Positions 15,628-22,810 of a stretch of 33,878 bases of DNA are shown piece by piece. This DNA is from Fibrobacter succinogenes (GTDB lineage: Bacteria; Fibrobacterota; Fibrobacteria; Fibrobacterales; Fibrobacteraceae), in assembly GCA_902800345.1 (NCBI GenBank), contig CADCDO010000049.1, forward strand, positions 1 through 33,878, read 5' to 3'. A program made the translations under genes and the position numbers. Position 1 is the stretch's first letter. Each line of letters starts with the position of its first letter. The notes beneath the pieces are model-generated. The model was given only the letters and a program-made list of their open reading frames with translations. It ran no database searches and had not been told where the DNA came from.

Positions 15628-17637
15628 ATGAATGTTTGGAATAAAATTTCATCGGCGGCGACTCTCGCAAATTTTGCGACTTTCGCGGTGCTCGGCGCTT
15701 TTGGCGTCTCTGCGGTGTGCGCTGCCGATTGGTATGCGAAGGACAACTTGCAACCGGGGCACGACCCGAGCATGGTGCGGTTCGAGGACGGCTACGCCCT
15801 CATGAGTACGAACAACAATTTGCAGCTGTGGACCTCCGAAGATGCCTACACATGGCAAAATCATAAGTCAACGGTGAGTAAAATCCCGCAGTGGGCCTAC
15901 CAATATGCGCCGAACACGGAAGGCATCTGGGCACCGGACATTTACTACATGAACGGCGAATTCCGCGTGTATTATTGCGTGTCCGTCTTTGGCAAGCGCA
16001 CATCTGCGATTGGCTATCAGTCCACAAAGTCCCTTATGCCTGGCACAACGGATTACGGCTGGACGGATCACGGCCACGTTTTTCATACGGTGGCATCGGA
16101 CAAGTACAATGCGATTGATGCCGACGTCGTTCGCGACACTCAGGGCAATTACTGGATGGCGTTCGGCTCGTTCGGCCTTGGAATTCAGCTAATCAAGTTG
16201 GACGCAAAGACGGGCTACCAGGCCAGCGATGACAAGACGGTTTACAACATTGCACGCCGCACGAGTAAAGCGAGCGAAGGCGCCGAAGAAGGTCCGAGCC
16301 TCATTGAACATGGGGGCAAGTATTTCCTCTTTACGGCTTGGGACAAGTGCTGCCAACAGGGCAACGATATTGAAAAGACAACTTACAAAACTGCTTATGG
16401 TCGCGCTGATAAAGTAACTGGCCCGTATAAAGACCGTGCCGGGAACGATATGGCGACCGGTGGCGGCACGATTCTCTTGGAACGCTACGGACGCTACGTG
16501 GGCCCGGGCGGCGGGGAGGCTTTCCAAGACTTGAACCGCGTGCGCTTTGTGCATCACTACTACGATTTGAATGGCGACAAGTTCAACCACATCCACATCC
16601 GTGATGTCGTGTTTACCGAGGATAACTGGGCTGAGATGGGACAGCCCTTCCTCGGGCGTTATTTGAGTGCCGAAGTCGAGCATGGCGTGCTCTCGCGTGC
16701 AGTTTCGGGCGACCTCGCGATTACGCGGAGCAATACGGCTTCGAACGGGGAATACCTCGCGTACGTCAACACGGCGGGCTCCAAGATTCGCCTGCCGATG
16801 AATATCATGCAAGCAGGGGAGTATCTGCTGCGTTATCGCTATGCAAACGGTGGCGATGCGGCCGCGACGCACAAGGTGACGGTAAATGACAAGTCTCAAA
16901 CCGTGACACTCCCGCCGACAGGTTCGTGGGGCACGTTCCCCGAAAAGTCCGTCGTGATGGTTCCGGCAACGCTCAAACGCGGCGGCAACTTTATCGAGAT
17001 TGAACCCTCGCCGAACGGCAACTTCGCGGAACTCGACCGCATCGACTTCTTGCGCGTGATTCGCGATACGATTCCGGCAAACGGCTTTGACAACGGCATC
17101 CGCGTGCGCCTAACCGACAAAGACGAATTCGCCATCAAGGACGGCGGCTATGCGATTTTCGAGAACGTCGTGACGGATTCGCTCAAGTCTGTGGACGTGG
17201 CGATCGAGGTGAAGAATCTGACTGGTGGCAAGCTCAGCATTCGCGACGGCAAGAAGGACGGAACCGTTCTTTCGGAATGCGAACTGGTGGCGGCCAACGC
17301 GAAGTCGGTGGCTAACGGCTGGACGACGGTGAATTGCTCGAACCTCAAGAGCCTTGGCGGCGTGAAGGACTTTTACCTGACGGCATCCGGCGTTTCGGGC
17401 GAGGCGGTTGTCAGGAACATCGTGTTCAAATCGAACACCCCAGAGTCAAGTTCCAGCAGCGTTTCCGCGGAATCTAGCTCCGGTGGCGAAAACATTACCT
17501 CGAGCTCTTCGGGTACGACCGCAATTGCCCCGCGTGCTGTTCGCCCAGAAAATGCTGTGTTGCCTGCTCGCAAGGGCTATCATGACCTCAAAGGCCGTCG
17601 CTTTGACAAGCAAATCCCGTATCGCGTGATGTTCTGA
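15628..17637 (+). CDS. GH43 family endo-arabinanase-like enzyme with CBM6-like module, FPm-1-like module and basic tail
   Basis: This 669-residue secreted enzyme has AAGGAG seven nt before the ATG and a signal peptide cut near VCAA (33). The GH43 domain (~35-345) shows Asp46 (GHDPSMV), Asp164 (YNAIDADVV) and Glu221 (EEGPSLIEH) as the catalytic triad, with GSFGLGIQL and GPGGGEAF typical of arabinan endo-1,5-alpha-L-arabinosidase-type members. A CBM6/35-like beta-sandwich follows (~350-480, IRLPMNIMQAGEYLLRYRY, FAELDRIDFLRV), then a ~125-residue module (DNGIRVRL ... DGGYAIFENV) resembling the Fibrobacter paralogous module FPm-1, a Ser-rich linker (~598-625) and a basic tail YHDLKGRRFDKQIPYRVMF. 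The final 64 bp recur as an orphan fragment at 18998-19061. Confidence 0.9.
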   Translation: MNVWNKISSAATLANFATFAVLGAFGVSAVCAADWYAKDNLQPGHDPSMVRFEDGYALMSTNNNLQLWTSEDAYTWQNHKSTVSKIPQWAYQYAPNTEGIWAPDIYYMNGEFRVYYCVSVFGKRTSAIGYQSTKSLMPGTTDYGWTDHGHVFHTVASDKYNAIDADVVRDTQGNYWMAFGSFGLGIQLIKLDAKTGYQASDDKTVYNIARRTSKASEGAEEGPSLIEHGGKYFLFTAWDKCCQQGNDIEKTTYKTAYGRADKVTGPYKDRAGNDMATGGGTILLERYGRYVGPGGGEAFQDLNRVRFVHHYYDLNGDKFNHIHIRDVVFTEDNWAEMGQPFLGRYLSAEVEHGVLSRAVSGDLAITRSNTASNGEYLAYVNTAGSKIRLPMNIMQAGEYLLRYRYANGGDAAATHKVTVNDKSQTVTLPPTGSWGTFPEKSVVMVPATLKRGGNFIEIEPSPNGNFAELDRIDFLRVIRDTIPANGFDNGIRVRLTDKDEFAIKDGGYAIFENVVTDSLKSVDVAIEVKNLTGGKLSIRDGKKDGTVLSECELVAANAKSVANGWTTVNCSNLKSLGGVKDFYLTASGVSGEAVVRNIVFKSNTPESSSSSVSAESSSGGENITSSSSGTTAIAPRAVRPENAVLPARKGYHDLKGRRFDKQIPYRVMF

Positions 17638-17668
17638 AGACTATTTCAGCTAGTCCAAGATGGGACGT

Positions 17669-17971
17669 CTAAACGCCAAATAGGTCTGCGTGCGTACCAG
17701 TGTCTACTAATTCAAGAATAAGCACATCTTCTTCTATTTTGTAAATCAGCAGTAAATCAGGCCCGATGTGACATTCGTGGTGCCCGGTCCAATTGCCGAC
17801 AAGTACGTGGTCCTTCATTTTTTCGGGTAACTCGAGTCCCCTTTCTAGAAGATGGACAACAGCATTGATTTTCTTGATATTGTCAAGATTTTTTTTGGCA
17901 ATGAGCTTAAGGTGTTTCTTATATCTGTTAGTTGCTTGGATTTTGTATTTGGGAGGAATATCGTTGCTCAT
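17669..17971 (-). CDS. yafQ: YafQ-type toxin (RelE superfamily mRNA interferase)
   Basis: This 100-residue protein has the RelE/YafQ pattern: a helical, Lys-rich N-terminus (YKKHLKLIAKKNLDNIKKI), LPEKMKDHVLVGNWTGHHECHIGPDLLLIYKI and a final ELVDTGTHADLF. The His-rich strand (HHECH), Asp after GP and the final THADLF match the YafQ ribonuclease site, although the usual Trp after the Asp is Leu here. YafQ toxins cut mRNA on the ribosome when the DinJ antitoxin is lost. The ATG overlaps the antitoxin stop codon by 4 nt (ATGA), so the pair is translationally coupled with the antitoxin first. Confidence 0.88.
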   Translation of the reverse strand: MSNDIPPKYKIQATNRYKKHLKLIAKKNLDNIKKINAVVHLLERGLELPEKMKDHVLVGNWTGHHECHIGPDLLLIYKIEEDVLILELVDTGTHADLFGV

Positions 17972-18246
17972 AGTTTAATCCCAAGTTCCTCCAGCAGTTC
18001 TTCGTGTGACGAATATGTTTTGGCATTGGGATCGTGGGCCAAACGATCTCCTTCTTCCATCGCGTCAATCAGTTCCTTGGGGTACTGCGGGTATTCCACT
18101 TTGAATGGTAGGCCGCGGTGCAGGACAACTTGCCGCAGAAACATCGAAACGGCCTGTGACATGGATAGCCCCAAACCCTCTAGGAGTTTGTTTGCTTGGT
18201 CGTTAAGTTCGGAATCGATACGGAAGTTCTTTGCAACGGTACTCAT
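17968..18246 (-). CDS. dinJ: DinJ/RelB-type antitoxin
   Basis: This is a 92-residue protein with an N-terminal ribbon-helix-helix domain (AKNFRIDSELNDQANKLLEGLGLSMSQAVSMFLRQVV) for DNA binding and an acidic, flexible C-terminus (YSSHEELLEELGIKL) that should wrap the toxin. I start it at ATG 18246: an in-frame extension to 18282 would include the TATATT -10 box (18254-18259). That box lies exactly 7 nt before the ATG, so the mRNA would be leaderless. RHH antitoxins repress their own promoter together with the toxin. The pair forms part of the segment flanked by the duplicated GH43 3' end. Confidence 0.88.
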   Translation of the reverse strand: MSTVAKNFRIDSELNDQANKLLEGLGLSMSQAVSMFLRQVVLHRGLPFKVEYPQYPKELIDAMEEGDRLAHDPNAKTYSSHEELLEELGIKL

Positions 18247-18253
18247 ACCGCTA

Positions 18254-18259
18254 AATATA
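18254..18259 (-). promoter_or_regulatory. -10 box of the toxin-antitoxin operon
   Basis: TATATT on the minus strand with a 7-nt gap to the antitoxin ATG and no Shine-Dalgarno site, suggesting a leaderless transcript. Confidence 0.55.
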
Positions 18260-18321
18260 CGTCTTTTTGCAAGTGTCTGCAAGTTTTTTGCTTGCGTTTT
18301 CTATCATTTTGTTGTATAACC

Positions 18322-18942
18322 TCATGCAAATACATCATAAAGCCTCAAGTCGTAGATGTACTTGTACGTTTTTAGAGGAAAATTCTCAATGTATTTATCT
18401 ACATCGGCACGGAGAATCTTGTTGCGCAGAATATGCCTGCGGATGATGTCGGGAGCTTCTTCCTCACAACAATAGTCGGTATATTCTTCGACATCCTTCA
18501 GTAAATCCAAAAGCTGAAGGACATTACGATTTTCCTTAGTGACGGCAACCTTAGCTCGGCGAATATAAAATGGAATCTCTCCGACTTTTACTTCTCGTGC
18601 GATGGCGGTGGTGTTGTTTGTTACGATTTCAGCCTTATACGGCACTTGTAGGCAGAGCCCAAGCTGGTTTGCGAAGGTGTAGCCCGAATAATATCCATAA
18701 ATCTCGTCGCCATTGGTGATGTACTTGTATTCCGCGACCATGTTAGATGATATGGGATAGTATTCGTGGTTGCAATCAGGCAAAAAATAAACTCCCGGTT
18801 CAAATCGCGAAAGTTCACCTGCATCTACCAGTTTCTTGAATTGTTGACGCAGATTGCCTGCCGAAAGTCCTAGTGACTCAGCATCTTCGGTGAAAATCGG
18901 TTTCCCCGGCCCAAATTTTGATTTCAGAAATTCCAAAAGCAT
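18322..18942 (-). CDS. AbiEi/DUF6088-like antitoxin-type protein, toxin partner absent
   Basis: This 206-residue protein starts at ATG 18942 with AGAGGTG five nt upstream. The N-terminal ~50 residues form a winged-helix-like unit (LGLSAGNLRQQFKKLVDAGELSRFEPGVYFLP). Next comes a segment typical of the DUF6088/AbiEi antitoxin group (KYITNGDEIYGYYSGYTFANQLGLCLQVP, EIVTNNTTAIAREVKVGEIPFYIRRAK) and a helical C-terminus. AbiEi proteins repress and neutralise AbiEii nucleotidyltransferase toxins usually encoded directly downstream. Here the downstream genes are DinJ/YafQ and no nucleotidyltransferase is visible. It may be a solitary regulator, an antitoxin left after loss of its toxin, or part of a composite unit with DinJ/YafQ. 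Family assignment is from pattern memory. Confidence 0.7.
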   Translation of the reverse strand: MLLEFLKSKFGPGKPIFTEDAESLGLSAGNLRQQFKKLVDAGELSRFEPGVYFLPDCNHEYYPISSNMVAEYKYITNGDEIYGYYSGYTFANQLGLCLQVPYKAEIVTNNTTAIAREVKVGEIPFYIRRAKVAVTKENRNVLQLLDLLKDVEEYTDYCCEEEAPDIIRRHILRNKILRADVDKYIENFPLKTYKYIYDLRLYDVFA

Positions 18943-18997
18943 TTTACACCTCTATTAACGGAATTTAATATATATAATTAAAAAGCGTTTGTAAATA

Positions 18998-19061
18998 GGG
19001 CTATCATGACCTCAAAGGACGTCGCTTCGATAAGCAAATCCGTTATAGGGCGATGTTCTAG
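18998..19061 (+). pseudogene. Orphan 3' end of a GH43-type gene (basic tail only)
   Basis: GGCTATCATGACCTCAAAGG begins a frame of 20 codons reading GYHDLKGRRFDKQIRYRAMF and a stop, with an in-frame TAG directly upstream. It is the basic tail of the GH43 protein that ends at 17637; 54 of 64 bases match, including the first 21 without change. No start codon or upstream gene remains. A strong hairpin follows at 19079, as would be expected at the true end of a GH43 transcript. Confidence 0.85.
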
Positions 19062-19078
19062 GGGTTATCAGTTTGGCA

Positions 19079-19103
19079 AGGTGGTCAAAATTTTTGACCA
19101 CCT
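19079..19103. terminator. Perfect 12-bp stem terminator
   Basis: AGGTGGTCAAAA-T-TTTTGACCACCT followed by CTTATTTTA on the plus strand. It lies 1 bp from the stop codon of the minus-strand KilA-N gene and 18 bp after the orphan GH43 tail, so it can serve both directions. Confidence 0.8.
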
Positions 19104-19104
19104 C

Positions 19105-19902
19105 TTATTTTAGCAGTCTGTTCTCTCCGATGGATTCCAACACGGTCATCTGCGAAATCGCAATCTGGTTCAGCTTTTGCAATCGTTCTGGTTGCGGCAA
19201 GCCTTCCTTAATCAGAACGGAATTCAGCGATTCCATATTTGAAAGGCATATAAGCTGGTTTACCGTCGCATAGTCGCGGACATTGCCCTGCAAATCGGCG
19301 TGTGCATCGCGCCAATCTTTAGCGGTAAATCCAAATAATGCGACATTCAAAACATCGGCTTCGTTTGCATAAACCATATTCATCTGTTGTTTTGTAAGTG
19401 TCGCTGGAATCAAGTTCTGTTTGATTGCGTCCGTATGGATACGGTAATTGATTTTAGAAAGTTCCCGCCGCACGGACCACCCCAATTGAGCCTGCTCGAC
19501 TTCCTTGAGACGCTGAAACTCTTTAACCATGTATATCTTGAATTCTGCGCTAATCCACATTGCAAACTCAAATGCAATGTCTTTATGTGCGTAGGTTCCG
19601 CCATATCGACCGGCTTTGGCAACCAAAGAAACGGCATTAGTTTTAGCCTGAAATTCTTTAACGCTGATTTTAAAGCTATTGAGACCTGACCGATCTTTAA
19701 TTATGGCGAATTCGCCATAATTAAAACTTGGATTGTAGATTTTTTCCCAAATTCCTATAAATTCAAGCGTATTACGGTTTCTCAGCCAGTCTGTTATGAA
19801 AAAATCCCCATCTTTAGCCTTGAGCATGTCAGTCAGCGAAATGTAATCCTCGTTGCCGACTTTTTGCACGGAAATTTCCGCATCCATAACCTTTATTTTC
19901 AT
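19105..19902 (-). CDS. KilA-N domain protein
   Basis: This is a 265-residue protein. I start it at ATG 19902, which has a strong AGGGAGGTG site; 23 extra in-frame codons upstream lie in the leader. The N-terminal ~130 residues are a KilA-N domain (YISLTDMLKAKDGDFFITDWLRNRNTLEFIGIWE, FKISVKEFQAKTNAVSLVAKAGRYGGTYAHKDIAFEFAMWIS), a DNA-binding module common in phage and mobile-element proteins. A coiled linker (FQRLKEVEQ) and a helical C-terminal half follow (NEADVLNVALFGFTAKDWRDAHADL), similar to the part that accompanies KilA-N in many bacterial chromosomal copies. Function is unproven; regulation or phage exclusion are both conceivable. It is transcribed away from the R-M genes, from a near-perfect promoter. 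Confidence 0.88.
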   Translation of the reverse strand: MKIKVMDAEISVQKVGNEDYISLTDMLKAKDGDFFITDWLRNRNTLEFIGIWEKIYNPSFNYGEFAIIKDRSGLNSFKISVKEFQAKTNAVSLVAKAGRYGGTYAHKDIAFEFAMWISAEFKIYMVKEFQRLKEVEQAQLGWSVRRELSKINYRIHTDAIKQNLIPATLTKQQMNMVYANEADVLNVALFGFTAKDWRDAHADLQGNVRDYATVNQLICLSNMESLNSVLIKEGLPQPERLQKLNQIAISQMTVLESIGENRLLK

Positions 19903-19957
19903 CGTCACCTCCCTGCGGACAAGCGTAAAACCGCAGTGTTTGAAATTTTGAGCACTA

Positions 19958-19969
19958 GAACATTTGTTC
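19958..19969. promoter_or_regulatory. Operator-like palindrome GAAC-N4-GTTC
   Basis: GAACATTTGTTC has 5-bp inverted arms and falls at about +1 to +12 of the KilA-N transcript, a position where a bound repressor would block initiation. It has the shape of a Gram-positive-type LexA box but could equally be an autoregulatory site. Confidence 0.45.
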
Positions 19970-19976
19970 ACTAATA

Positions 19977-20005
19977 AATATAAACTTTCTAGGGATGAAT
20001 GTCAA
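19977..20005 (-). promoter_or_regulatory. Consensus promoter of the KilA-N gene
   Basis: On the minus strand TTGACA (20000-20005), a 17-nt spacer and TATATT (19977-19982). This is the best sigma-70 match in the window. The leader (~68 nt) contains a CTGCGG/CCGCAG foldback (19913-19936) just before the ribosome site. Confidence 0.75.
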
Positions 20006-20150
20006 GAAATTTTTGGAAAAAAAACGAAATTTTCTCTCGTACAGATGCGGGTGTCATCTTTTACCATTCCAATAATCTATATTATGAACGACATAGCCCC
20101 GAACCGAATGGTTCGGAGCGACCGGTTTTAGAGTTTTTGCTCTTATTCTC

Positions 20151-20181
20151 GCGTCCTTAAAACACGACCAAAGTTTTACGC
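20151..20181 (+). repeat. Stem-loop motif, copy A
   Basis: GCGTCCTTAAAAC-ACGACCAAA-GTTTTACGC. Copy B at 20312-20343 has the same layout with compensating stem changes (TTAAAA/TTTTAA instead of TAAAAC/GTTTTA) and the same loop ACGACCAA. Confidence 0.7.
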
Positions 20182-20252
20182 AATAAGAATAAGGCTTACA
20201 ACGCACACCCGAATTAGGGCGTGGGTCGTTTGCTTGTTTTGCGTAGGGCTTC

Positions 20253-20272
20253 TTGGTCGTTGCCTAAGGACG
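20253..20272 (-). repeat. Stem-loop motif, inverted copy C
   Basis: Read on the minus strand it is CGTCCTTAGGCAACGACCAA. It is therefore complementary to both GTCCTTA and ACGACCAA blocks of copies A and B. Confidence 0.7.
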
Positions 20273-20311
20273 AACAGGTATTCGATACCACGCTTTTTTG
20301 TTTTATTTCTT

Positions 20312-20343
20312 GCGTCCTTAAAATACGACCAATTTTTTAACGC
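20312..20343 (+). repeat. Stem-loop motif, copy B
   Basis: GCGTCCTTAAAAT-ACGACCAATT-TTTTAACGC lies 161 bp after copy A, beyond the T-tract at 20294. Confidence 0.7.
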
Positions 20344-20362
20344 AGCAGGAATTGGACAAATG

Positions 20363-20387
20363 GAACTCACCTCTTTGGGGTGAGTTC
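20363..20387 (+). terminator. Terminator or attenuator hairpin
   Basis: GAACTCACC-TCTTTGG-GGTGAGTTC, a 9-bp stem followed by TATTTGGG. The T-tract is short. It lies 95 bp before the methyltransferase ATG. Confidence 0.55.
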
Positions 20388-20415
20388 TATTTGGGCATTC
20401 TCTTGTCGAAGCATA

Positions 20416-20476
20416 TCGATGTTTCGTGAACAGAAGTGAAAACAGAACATTTCACCTGTTCCGTAGGAACATCGAG
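20416..20476 (+). promoter_or_regulatory. Long nested hairpin covering the methyltransferase leader
   Basis: Three nested pairings share one axis: TCGATGTT (20416-20423) with AACATCGA (20468-20475), AACAG (20429-20433) with CTGTT (20456-20460), and GTGAAA (20436-20441) with TTTCAC (20450-20455). The outer helix reaches into the GAGG ribosome site (20474-20477) of the methyltransferase gene, so it could limit translation. As DNA it could also be an operator. Confidence 0.55.
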
Positions 20477-20481
20477 GCGTT

Positions 20482-21708
20482 ATGGCTTCTGGCAAGAACG
20501 CACTTCGTGTGCTTTCTTTGTTCTCCGGTTGTGGAGGACTTGATCTTGGGCTAGAGGGTGGTTTTGTCACTCTCAAGAAATCCGTTAACGAAAACATCCA
20601 TCCAGATTGGATTGAATATAACGTTAATAGAAATTTCGTTCGGTTGAAAAAGAACCGTTTTGAGACGGTCTTTGCAAATGACATTCTACCATGTGCACAA
20701 AAGGCGTGGAATCACTTTTTTGGTAATCGAAAGAATATTGAAGATGTTTATCGACTCAAATCCATAGTGGACTTAGTAAAAGAAAGTAGGCAAGGAACTT
20801 TTCAATTTCCCAAAAATATCGATGTGGTTACGGGAGGGTTCCCTTGCCAAGATTTCTCTGTTGCAGGAAAACGCCTTGGTTTTGATTCAGTCAAAAGTCA
20901 TAATGGTGTAAATGAAGAGCATGCCGAAAACGAATCTAGAGGCACCTTGTATCTTTGGATGAAACAAGTCATCGAAATTGTCAAGCCTAAAATTTTTATT
21001 GCTGAAAATGTGAAAGGGCTTGTTTCATTAGGTGATGCAAAGAAGATTATCGAAACAGATTTTCGAAACATCGATAAGGGTTATTGCGTTGTTGACGCTC
21101 AAGTTTTGAAAGCTTGGGAATATGGCGTTCCACAAAGTCGAGAACGTGTTGTTTTCATCGGTATTTCAAGAAAATATGCCAATCCCAAAATTCTTGCTGA
21201 CATTGAAAAAAACTCCGAAAAATCACAATATTATCCTTACCCAATAAAGACACATGGAGGAGGTCTCCAAAAAGTCGTTACCTGCAAAGATGCCTTCGCT
21301 GGGCTAAAAGAACCAAAAGAAAGTTCTGATGCAGCACAACAAGCTTACTCAAAAGCGAAATACTACGGCAAAATGCAGGGTAGTTCCGAAATCGATATGA
21401 ATGGTGTTGGTCCTACTATACGAAGCGAACATCATGGCAATATTGAATATCGCAGATTGAGCGAAGAACATGGAGGAAAAATATCGTCTGAATTAGAAAA
21501 AGGATTACAGGAGCGTCGCCTAAGCGTACGCGAATGCGCAAGAATTCAGACTTTCCCAGACGATTACGAATTCATCTTTAACGACGGAATAAACAAAGTC
21601 AATTCATCTGATGCCTATAAAGTCATTGGAAACGCAGTCCCGCCATTGTTGGGTTACTCCATAGGAAAAAGACTAGAAACGCTTTGGAACGATTTGTTTG
21701 GAGAATAA
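20482..21708 (+). CDS. Type II DNA (cytosine-5-)-methyltransferase
   Basis: This 408-residue protein has the ordered C5-methyltransferase motifs: I (LFSGCGGLDLGLEGG, AdoMet binding), IV (GGFPCQDFS, catalytic Cys122), VI (ENVKG), VIII (QSRERVVFIG) and X (YKVIGNAVPPLLG). The target-recognition region lies between VIII and X (~230-360) and its specificity cannot be read. A ~60-residue insert between motifs I and IV (NRNFVRLKKNRFETVFAND) is somewhat unusual. It protects host DNA from the restriction enzyme encoded 2 nt downstream. The leader contains a nested hairpin that may tune expression. Base composition is AT-rich compared with the GH43 genes, consistent with transfer. Confidence 0.95.
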   Translation: MASGKNALRVLSLFSGCGGLDLGLEGGFVTLKKSVNENIHPDWIEYNVNRNFVRLKKNRFETVFANDILPCAQKAWNHFFGNRKNIEDVYRLKSIVDLVKESRQGTFQFPKNIDVVTGGFPCQDFSVAGKRLGFDSVKSHNGVNEEHAENESRGTLYLWMKQVIEIVKPKIFIAENVKGLVSLGDAKKIIETDFRNIDKGYCVVDAQVLKAWEYGVPQSRERVVFIGISRKYANPKILADIEKNSEKSQYYPYPIKTHGGGLQKVVTCKDAFAGLKEPKESSDAAQQAYSKAKYYGKMQGSSEIDMNGVGPTIRSEHHGNIEYRRLSEEHGGKISSELEKGLQERRLSVRECARIQTFPDDYEFIFNDGINKVNSSDAYKVIGNAVPPLLGYSIGKRLETLWNDLFGE

Positions 21709-21710
21709 AA

Positions 21711-22808
21711 ATGAACTCTTTTGCTATTGGCGAAAATATCAACATCAACGAGGCGAAGGTCAAGAAAACTTTTGACAATCTGTTAAGTCTTGCTAAAGAT
21801 AAATTAGAATCGCAACCAGCAGTTTCTCAAAAAAAGGATTTTTGGAAATCTTTTGAAGAAGATGTGCATGTCGCTTTATTAGAGTCATCAAAGGATTTGC
21901 ATATTCCGTGGAAAATAGAATATATAAGCGGTCACAAATTTCCAGATATTGTTGCGCGCATAAATGAAAAACAAGCGCTGGGAATAGAAGTGAAGACTAT
22001 CAGTACACGCAATAAGTCTTGGAAAGTAATGGGCGGAAGCATTATGGAATCCACAAGAATTCCAGATGTCAGTCGTATTCATATTTTTTGCGCTAAGCAA
22101 AAGCCTTTCAAAATAAAATACAAGCCTTTTGAAGAATGTGTTGAAAACGTAGCCGTTACGCATAGCCCCCGCTATATGCTTGACATGGAAGCATCAATAC
22201 AAGATTCGTTGTTCAGCAAATTGGGTAAAACATATGAAGAAATCCGTCAAATGAAAAATCCATTTGATGCATTTAAAGATTTTATTGTAGAACAACGAAA
22301 ATCAAATCTAAAAAAAAGAAAAGTGGATGATGATTTTTGGTGGTATTCCCCAAATTCCAACCAAATTAACTCATTAGAACTAGAAGATCAAAAATTTGCA
22401 AATGAAATGGTCGGTCTTGAGATGCAGTTTTGGAATCAACTTGCAAGAGAAGAGCAGCATTTTCTTCGGGCTTATTTATTAACTTCTTTTCCAAACATTA
22501 TTGAGGGAAACTATAATGATGCTTCAAGATGGCTTCTTCAGACGCAGGGCGTAATAAATCCATCTTTTCGAGATACTTTTTCTGCTGGTGGTCGACAAGA
22601 CCTCGCAGGAATAAGAGTCCCAAAAATCATATATAATATCGCTAGTTGGAAGGACGATTTAATAAATATCTTTAACGAAAAAGAATTGCCTCAACAACAT
22701 TTTGAGCATTGGAAAACAAGGGTTTTGTCTATCGACAAGTTTTCAAAAGCAGAAAAAGAAGTCCTGAAAAATATTATAACCGATATTGGAAAAAAGATTC
22801 TTCATTAA
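21711..22808 (+). CDS. Type II restriction endonuclease (PD-(D/E)XK type)
   Basis: This 365-residue protein starts at ATG 21711, 2 nt after the methyltransferase stop, with GGAG eight nt upstream; an in-frame extension into the methyltransferase gene to 21684 is less likely. A PD-(D/E)XK nuclease core is visible: FPDIVARINEKQALGIEVKTIS with Asp79, Glu93 and Lys95, preceded by the acidic helix WKSFEEDVHVALL. The C-terminal half is helical and unassigned. Position and coupling to a C5 methyltransferase make it the cognate restriction enzyme. The recognition site and the exact family are not identifiable by eye. Confidence 0.85.
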   Translation: MNSFAIGENININEAKVKKTFDNLLSLAKDKLESQPAVSQKKDFWKSFEEDVHVALLESSKDLHIPWKIEYISGHKFPDIVARINEKQALGIEVKTISTRNKSWKVMGGSIMESTRIPDVSRIHIFCAKQKPFKIKYKPFEECVENVAVTHSPRYMLDMEASIQDSLFSKLGKTYEEIRQMKNPFDAFKDFIVEQRKSNLKKRKVDDDFWWYSPNSNQINSLELEDQKFANEMVGLEMQFWNQLAREEQHFLRAYLLTSFPNIIEGNYNDASRWLLQTQGVINPSFRDTFSAGGRQDLAGIRVPKIIYNIASWKDDLINIFNEKELPQQHFEHWKTRVLSIDKFSKAEKEVLKNIITDIGKKILH

Positions 22809-22810
22809 AG

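Larger units (their letters stand above)
20078..20299 (+). ncRNA. Candidate structured RNA upstream of the R-M genes
   Basis: There is no gene between 19903 and 20481, but this part is highly structured. A TATATT box (20078-20083, weak -35) would start an RNA near 20090. In order there are: a CCGAACC-GAAT-GGTTCGG hairpin (~20099-20116); a hairpin with TCTTATT/AATAAGA, GCG/CGC and TAAAAC/GTTTTA pairings and loop ACGACCAAA (~20140-20190); a CACACCC/GGGCGTG hairpin (~20204-20222); an inverted copy of the second hairpin's motif (20253-20272); and GGTAT-TCG-ATACC then ACGC and six T's (20277-20299). Which strand is transcribed, and whether this is a free RNA or the leader of the methyltransferase mRNA, cannot be decided here. 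Confidence 0.4.

Noticed and set aside
19958..19969. A definite LexA (SOS) box
   Set aside because: The palindrome has the Gram-positive form, while the Fibrobacter LexA site I recall differs; kept only as an operator-like sequence.
20123..20162. GTTTTAGAG ... TTAAAAC as a type II CRISPR repeat or tracrRNA
   Set aside because: The ends resemble a Cas9-type repeat, but there is no repeat array and no cas9 in the window; the copy at 20312 shares only the right part.
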